64,000 nt of DNA, from positions 10,686,995 to 10,750,994 of the forward strand of contig OX123186.2 of the NCBI GenBank assembly GCA_944739405.2. The letters run 5' to 3'. The position numbers and the translations under genes are program-made. Source of the stretch: Euclidia mi. Taxonomy: Eukaryota; Arthropoda; Insecta; Lepidoptera; Erebidae. This document shows, piece by piece, positions 58,766-64,000 of the stretch; position 1 is the stretch's first letter; each line of letters opens with the position of its first letter. The notes under the pieces are model-generated. The model made no database searches and was not told where the DNA came from. It saw only the letters and a list, made by a program, of their open reading frames with translations.

Positions 58766-61575
58766 ATGCCTATACATCCATCATCTCTAAGATTTTTATA
58801 CGGTAATTTACGTAGTATCCGAACAGCTGGCAAATTCGACGAAATAAAATGTATGTTACATGCTATACACTCAACTACCCACCTAATTATTTTTACCGAG
58901 ACATGGATAACGTCTGATACTGATGCGAGACTATATACCTTACCAAATTATAACCATATATATAATTATAGACGAAATACTAGGGGAGGTGGCGTGTCCA
59001 TTTATGTGCATAATACCATAAAATACGAAATCACAGAAGACCTCATGGAAAACGGTAACCACTACCTATGGATATACATAAACAAATTATCTTTAAACAT
59101 AGGAGCAATATACAAACCCGGCGAGAGTAATGTGAAAAGGTTTCTCGAAATATATTGCTCTCAACTAGAACAAAGAAAAAGAACAATTGTTTTTGGTGAC
59201 TTTAACTTGGACTTGCTTAGCAGCAACACCGACATTATGCAGTACCAAACTGATACCTATAAAAGAAACTGGATACCAGATATTAAATAAGGTAAATAAA
59301 CAATATGGCACGCGAGAAACCAGCTCGACAAAAACGATACTAGACCACGTATGTACCAACATAAACAACCACTCGTTCAATATATCGATTATCGAGTCGT
59401 CACTCTCTGACCATAAACAAATATTTCTGGAGATAGGTAAAATGGCACCTTTAATACGAAAACGAATACAATATGAAGCAATAGACTACAAGAAGTTGTA
59501 TAGCAACGTATTAGAAGCCAATTATAATAATACAGAATGTGACTATAATGAACTGGAAAAATTTATAAAAGAACAAGTGCTCAGTAGTAAAATAATCAAA
59601 ACAAAATTCAACAATCCACCGCAGAAAGACTGGATTACCAAAAATATTATCCAACAAATAAATCTGAAAAATAATTTATGGAATCAAACAAAAACTAGAC
59701 CTATGGATCTGAACATAAGGAAGAAATTCAAGGCACAACAGCACAAATTGAGAAACATGATCAACAGATAGAAAAGAAAATACTATTATACCTTATTTCA
59801 ACAAAACTGTAATAATCCGAAGAAACTATAGGAATTAATTAATAATTTAGCGATGTATAAAATTACAGACAGCTGTGTTCCACCGAAATTAATGTCGGAC
59901 ATCGGACCCATCACGGAAGGTAATGAAATCTGTAATTTATTTAATTCGTTCTTTGCTTCAATTGGTTCGCAATTATCAAATCAGTAATATATCACTTAAA
60001 TACCGGGTGCACCATTAACTATAATAAAACATTTTCATCCAGCAGTAGTCTAAATCAATTCCAACCATGTAATAAAGACGAAATATCGAAAATAATTGAT
60101 GGTTTAGATAGTAACACTAGCACCGGTTTGGATGGAGTTAGTACTAAAGTCATAAAATGCCTCAAAAATGTCATACTCGAAAACCTAACCAATAGTATAA
60201 ATGCATGTCTCTTACGTGGTATCTTTCCCGATTCACTAAAGGTCGCGAAGGTAACCCCTATCTATAAATCGGGTTGTAAAACAGATCCTGGGAACTATAG
60301 ACCAGTTTCAGTACTCCCAGTCATAACAAAAATCTTTGAGCGTGTTTTGTACGATAGATTAAATACATATCTAGTAAAAATACAATTTCTAAACAACAAT
60401 CAGTACGGTTTCCGTCCTAAATCTAGCACACTTACCGCAACGGTTGATTTAATAACAAAAATAAAAAATAATATCGATCAGAAAAATATAGCTTTAGGCA
60501 TATTTGTCGATTTAAAAAAAGCATTTGACACGGTTAGTCATAAAAAGTTATTACAGAAACTAAACGACATAGGAATCACGGGAATGGCCTACAATATGTT
60601 TGTGTCATATTTACATAGCAGATCACAAGTAGTAAAAATAGGAAATTATGTTAGCTCGTCACAAAATCTGTCTTTTGGAATAGCTCAAGGTTCGGTCATT
60701 GGCCCATTAATGTCTATGTTAATGACATAAACACCATAGGACTCACAGGTCACCTTACGCTCTATGCAGACGACAAGTGCCTTTTTTATTTTGATAAGGA
60801 TCTACAGTCCATGATAACTCGCGCTCAAAAAGATTTAAACGTACTGGGTGAGTGGTTCAAATACAATTTACTTACTGTTAACCCGTCCAAGACCTCATAC
60901 ATGGTTTTTGCTGCGAAGAATAAACAAATACCGCAGTTTGAACCCCTTACCATCGACAGTGTAGAAATAAAACAATCCAATCAAGAAAAATACCTCAGTT
61001 TATATATAGACGATAAACTTACCTGGAAGTCACACATTGCTCATATTAAAACTAAATTAATGGCCTTACTGGGAGCCTTGCGCAAAATATCTCACTGTGT
61101 GCCTAAAAATATAAGCACCCTTATATATAACTCCCTTGTAAAGTCAGAACTACAGTATTTGATTGAAATATGGGGATCCGCAGCTGTCACACATTTAGAA
61201 CCATTGCAAAGGACACAAAATAAAATAATTAAGGTTCTTTTCCATTACAATTACCTAACGCCGACAAAAGAAATATTTGAAAAAACGGGATTATTAAATA
61301 TAACACAATTATACACATATTGTACTTGCATATTAGTAAAGAAAATTATGTCAAATTCCATCCAGTCAAACATAGAATTGCCGATAAAAGTCACTACGAG
61401 AAGTTTAAGGAATAAAAACAAAATTCAATTAATTCATCCACGTACTAACTACGGTAAGAAAACGATATTATACGAGGGAGCACAACTGTTCAATAACCTG
61501 CCAAATACTATTAAAGAGTGCGATAATATACGTGCATACAAAATGAAACTTTTAGATTATGTTAAGAAAATTTGA
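58766..61575 (+). pseudogene. LINE ORF2 remnant (endonuclease and RT)
   Basis: Endonuclease: LRFLYGNLRSIRTAGKFDEI, IIFTETWITS (catalytic E), TIVFGDFNLDLLSS, a frameshift near 59.26 kb, then TILDHVCTNI and LSDHKQIF. RT: FNSFFASIG, DGVSTKVIKCL, YRPVSVLPVI, GIFVDLKKAFDTVSH (motif A), GIAQGSVIGP with a deletion near 60.71 kb, VNDINTIGL, LYADDKCLF (motif C), LSLYIDDKLTWKSHI and IWGSAAVTHL, ending LLDYVKKI. Stops lie around 59.77-60.11 kb. The frame from 60811 to 61575 is open. Function if intact: target nicking and reverse transcription. Confidence 0.8.
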
Positions 61576-61594
61576 TATTTATATGTATTACTCA

Positions 61595-61602
61595 GTCCAG
61601 AC
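61595..61602. repeat. Left target duplication of the P-like element
   Basis: GTCCAGAC, identical to 63213-63220. Confidence 0.85.
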
Positions 61603-61868
61603 CAAGGAGCAAGTATACATGGAGGGAGCATTTCAAAATGAGTAGAAAACGTATATGCATCTCTTTTCTCTTTAATTACAAAACTGCATATGTTCGAGTA
61701 TGATAGCCATAGAGCTTTTATACAGCCTTGAATGACATATGCCAAGAAAAATGTTATGTAATGTCGATGTTCGTCCAGCTGGAGTGAAAGCCGTGTCGAA
61801 ATAAATTGCAATTTTAATTGCTACAAAATATTAAAATCGTAGATATGACCACTTCTAAACATTAAAAA

Positions 61869-62400
61869 ATGATCATAGTTTGTAATGCCGTCGGATGTAA
61901 AAGCCAAATGGGACTATTGACCGAAAATGGTCAAAAAATATCTTACCACCGGTCAGTCATAATAAGTAAAATTGTAGATATCTGCCGTAATAATTCTACA
62001 ATGATATTTGTAAAGCTTATACTTAAAGATAAAGATAATGACCACCGTTGACACATATTTTTATTCCAATAGTCAAATGAAATAAATATAATAGAAATAT
62101 TTCGATAAAAAATATGAGGATAGTGTTGTAATACAATTGTCAGTTAGAAAACCAGTTTTTGAAAGATTATAATTTGAATAATTGGTTATTAATTGTGATT
62201 TTTTGTAGATTTCCAAAGAATGAAGGTTTGAAACTAAATTGGGTCCGAAATATGAGAAAAGGAGAATGGCAACAGTCTAATTCTTCTAAATTTTGTTCAC
62301 TTGATTTTGTGTCTGCTTGTTATCAAGAAGGATTTCAAAGAAAAGTTTTCATTCTTATGCTGTGCCTACTATTTTTACTAACCAGATATCTAATACTGAG
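61869..62400 (+). pseudogene. THAP zinc-finger exons of a P-type transposase
   Basis: Exon 1 (61869-61951) reads MIIVCNAVGCKSQMG to KISYH. The donor GTCAGT at 61952 and acceptor TTTTTTGTAG ending at 62208 restore SYHR joined to FPKNEGLKLNW across a phase-2 intron. Exon 2 (62209-62400) has WVRNMRKGEWQQ, SKFCSLDF and YQEGFQRK, then a one-base shift into AVPTIFTNQ, ending at the donor GAG|GTTTGT. THAP landmarks CxxxxC, FP, W, CxxH and AVPTIF are in order, but the last ligand H is D, so zinc binding should fail. THAP binds transposon DNA in P transposase. A host THAP gene is less likely given the flanking inverted repeats. Confidence 0.82.
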
Positions 62401-62563
62401 GTTTGTACATGTTTGTACATTTGTACATGTTACGTTTATTATTATTAACTTATATTTTTATCAATCAATATATACCAACATTGCAACTGTTAAAATATGC
62501 TATAGTAATCATATATACATATATGTAGGTATATCATAAACAGATTTGTGTTGTAATTTTCAG

Positions 62564-62764
62564 AAATGTCCGAAATAATGAAACCTTATTTTTAGAAGCG
62601 ATAATAAAGCTTCAAGAGTGAACATGGCTTGCACTTCTGGAACTCAGGATGAAAATATTGTTCGTAAATGCTGTTTCCGCCCATGTACATCCCATTTTGG
62701 TAATACATATAGTATCAGACCTGCCGGGCAGTTATCGTGTGCATTACTTTGTATAAATAAATGA
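62564..62764 (+). pseudogene. Downstream exon and small frame in the P-like element
   Basis: The acceptor TTGTAATTTTCAG ends at 62563. In the exon-2 frame the next codons are KCPK then a stop. A separate 46-codon frame (62624-62764, MACTSGTQDENIV) contains a C-rich stretch (KCCFRPCTSHFG) and overlaps an AATAAA signal at its end. No function is assigned. Confidence 0.35.
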
Positions 62765-62801
62765 TTTTGACTATTTAGATTTTTTTTTCAATTACTTTCC
62801 T

Positions 62802-62877
62802 AAATACTGTAAAAAGAGAGGTAATAATAAGATATGATCAATCATATCATATTATTACCTCTCTTTTTACAGTATTT
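62802..62877. repeat. Near-perfect 36-bp-arm hairpin inside the P-like element
   Basis: Arms 62802-62837 and 62842-62877 are reverse complements with one mismatch around a TCAA loop. Arm words are ACTGTAAAAAGAGAGG and AATAATAAGATATGA. Confidence 0.95.
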
Positions 62878-63212
62878 GTTTCTTTGTAGGCTCCTAATAC
62901 TCTAAATAAAAGCTAGTAAAATAATATACTACTTGTATATTACTTAATCAAATGCTTATCTTGTCTCTACATACCGAATTATATACCAATACCAATAAAA
63001 GATTAATGCATGAGTACATCACTATTGACAGTCATTTCTTCTTTTGAAAAAATTGCGACATGAGTATTTCAAGAGGTAATAAATACAATACATCTGTCTC
63101 GGTTACACATATGAAATTTTATACAAGTAAAAAGAAATAACGATAGGTTTCTTGTTTATGCTTACAGCAATCACTCCATGTATACTCTTTAGTTTCTTGT
63201 TTATGCTCCTTG

Positions 63213-63220
63213 GTCCAGAC
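63213..63220. repeat. Right target duplication of the P-like element
   Basis: GTCCAGAC, immediately after the terminal TTG. Confidence 0.85.
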
Positions 63221-63340
63221 CCAGAGGAAGAAATGTTGTAAAATTTTAGTAACTCTGTATCTCATTATAAGTGAACTTTATGTTTTTATGAGAAAATAAA
63301 GTCTTTAAACCCAAACCCAAATTTTTTACCAAATAAAAAT

Positions 63341-64000
63341 ATGCGTACTAAAATCATTCGAAATATTGCAATGGCAAAAAAAGGTGTCAAAATCTTTTAT
63401 CTTTTATCAAAATCAAAGTTAAAATTAGGCCACCATGCTGTGTCGAAGGCGCTGACCATGGGTTGTCCGCAGGGATCAGTGTTAGGCCCGTATTTATGGA
63501 ACCTAGGCTTTGATGACTTTCTAAGCATACCACTACCACCAGGTTGCTCATTGACCGGATACGCAGATGACGGTCTTTTACTTATTTAATCTAATGCAAG
63601 GGTAGGACTTGAAAGGTTAGCTAATCAATGTTTAGACTTAATCAACAATTGGGGTGAATGCAATCGTTTATATTTTTCTCCACAGAAAACGTTTCAATTA
63701 GTTTTGAAAGGGAGCTTAAAAACACCACCACGGATCAAATTCAATAACATCACCAATAAAAACAAAGAATCAGTTTGTTATTTAGGATTAGTTTTAGAGA
63801 GAAACTTTTCATTCGTCGAGCACATTAAAACAGTAGGTGAAAATCTAAAAAAGTTTTTAGGCCTTGTCAAAGATATCAACTGCGACATGGGGACTTTCGT
63901 TCAAAACTTTAAAAGTAATTTATGCTGCAACATATCTGGGTTGTATATGTTATGGGCTGATAGAGCTACTATCGGTGCTGTACGACGTAAAATGCTACAA
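63341..64000 (+). pseudogene. R1-type LINE reverse transcriptase fragment at the window edge
   Basis: Starts 5' truncated just after the host LINE tail. Motif B is GCPQGSVLGPYLWNLGFDDF and motif C is LTGYADDGLLLI, then a TAA (63587-63589), LERLANQCLDLINNWGE, CYLGLVLERNFSFVEHI and, after a frameshift near 63.89 kb, LKVIYAATYLGCICYG. WN near GFDD and the GYADD triplet are features of R1/TRAS-like RTs. The C-terminal part continues beyond the window. Confidence 0.8.

Larger units (their letters stand above)
61603..63212. mobile_element. P-element-like DNA transposon (1610 bp, internally deleted)
   Basis: The left end CAAGGAGCAAGTATACATGG plus AG (61603-61624) matches the reverse complement of the right end at 22 of 22 positions if a 17-base insertion (63187-63203) is skipped. 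GTCCAGAC is duplicated outside both ends, the 8-bp length typical of P elements and close to their GTCCGGAC/GGCCAGAC target preference. The interior has a THAP-domain exon pair, a further splice acceptor and a 46-codon frame, but none of the RNase-H-like catalytic region. It is therefore a shortened, non-autonomous copy. Confidence 0.82.
58419..63330 (+). mobile_element. CR1-group LINE split by a P-like transposon
   Basis: The ORF1 tail, ORF2 and the first part of the 3' UTR lie at 58.4-61.60 kb. The rest of the 3' UTR resumes at 63213 after the insertion and ends AAAATAAAGTCTTTAAACCC then AAACCCAAA near 63.33 kb, the kind of 3' end known in this LINE group. The reading across the insertion is supported by the shared 8-base duplication. 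Several breaks make it inactive. Confidence 0.75.

Overview
This window looks like nuclear DNA of an insect, most likely a moth or butterfly. The inference rests on AT-rich non-coding DNA, tRNA-derived SINEs ending in (GAT)n or a TACCCC...ACAGGCGTGAGT tail, Jockey, CR1-like, RTE and R1-type LINE remnants, a Helitron-like end of the A|TC...CTAG|T type, Tc1/mariner relics and a P-like element. No bacterial, organellar or viral gene set is present. No complete host gene could be recognised. The only host-like coding candidate is a short 69-codon exon at 18.18-18.39 kb with a splice acceptor and a poly(A) signal.

Layout. 0-6 kb: a minus-strand RTE endonuclease fragment at the left edge, then unremarkable DNA with two SINEs and a possible inverted-repeat element. 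6.9-9.9 kb: a broken minus-strand Jockey-type LINE. 11-24.4 kb: SINEs of at least four families, a deleted Tc1/mariner element (12.8 kb), a MITE (14.2 kb), the candidate exon (18.2 kb), an RTE tail with target duplication (22.5 kb) and a 210 bp Helitron-like element (24.2 kb). 26.5-30.5 kb: a nearly full-length but broken CR1-type LINE with ORF1 and ORF2. 30.8-37.6 kb: a mariner remnant, a CA/CGCA microsatellite, an RTE fragment carrying a near-perfect hairpin, a short retroposon with a perfect 16 bp target duplication, and a reverse transcriptase of uncertain clade. 37.8-41.3 kb: a complete-ended but defective minus-strand Ty3/gypsy element (TSD GGCC). 42.4-43.4 kb: an RTE 3' half whose last codons resemble the tail of the commonest SINE family. 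46.2-47.3 kb: an inverted-repeat element with two nested insertions. 50.3-57.8 kb: two adjacent large inverted duplications (872 bp arms with a 629 bp spacer, and about 1650 bp arms with a 1683 bp spacer). 57.8-63.3 kb: LINE ORF1 remnant, then a CR1-type LINE whose 3' UTR is split by a 1610 bp P-element-like transposon. 63.34-64 kb: an R1-type LINE running off the right edge.

The most interesting item is the P-like transposon at 61603-63212. It has perfect 22 bp terminal inverted repeats (one interrupted by 17 bp), an 8 bp duplication GTCCAGAC resembling the preferred P target, and an intron-split THAP DNA-binding domain. Next come the two tandem palindromes and the sequence link between SINE tails and LINE 3' ends, which suggests that the RTE element mobilises the SINEs. 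The coding remnants do not form operons or a pathway. Almost every one carries stops, frameshifts or lost catalytic residues, so they are relics layered on each other.
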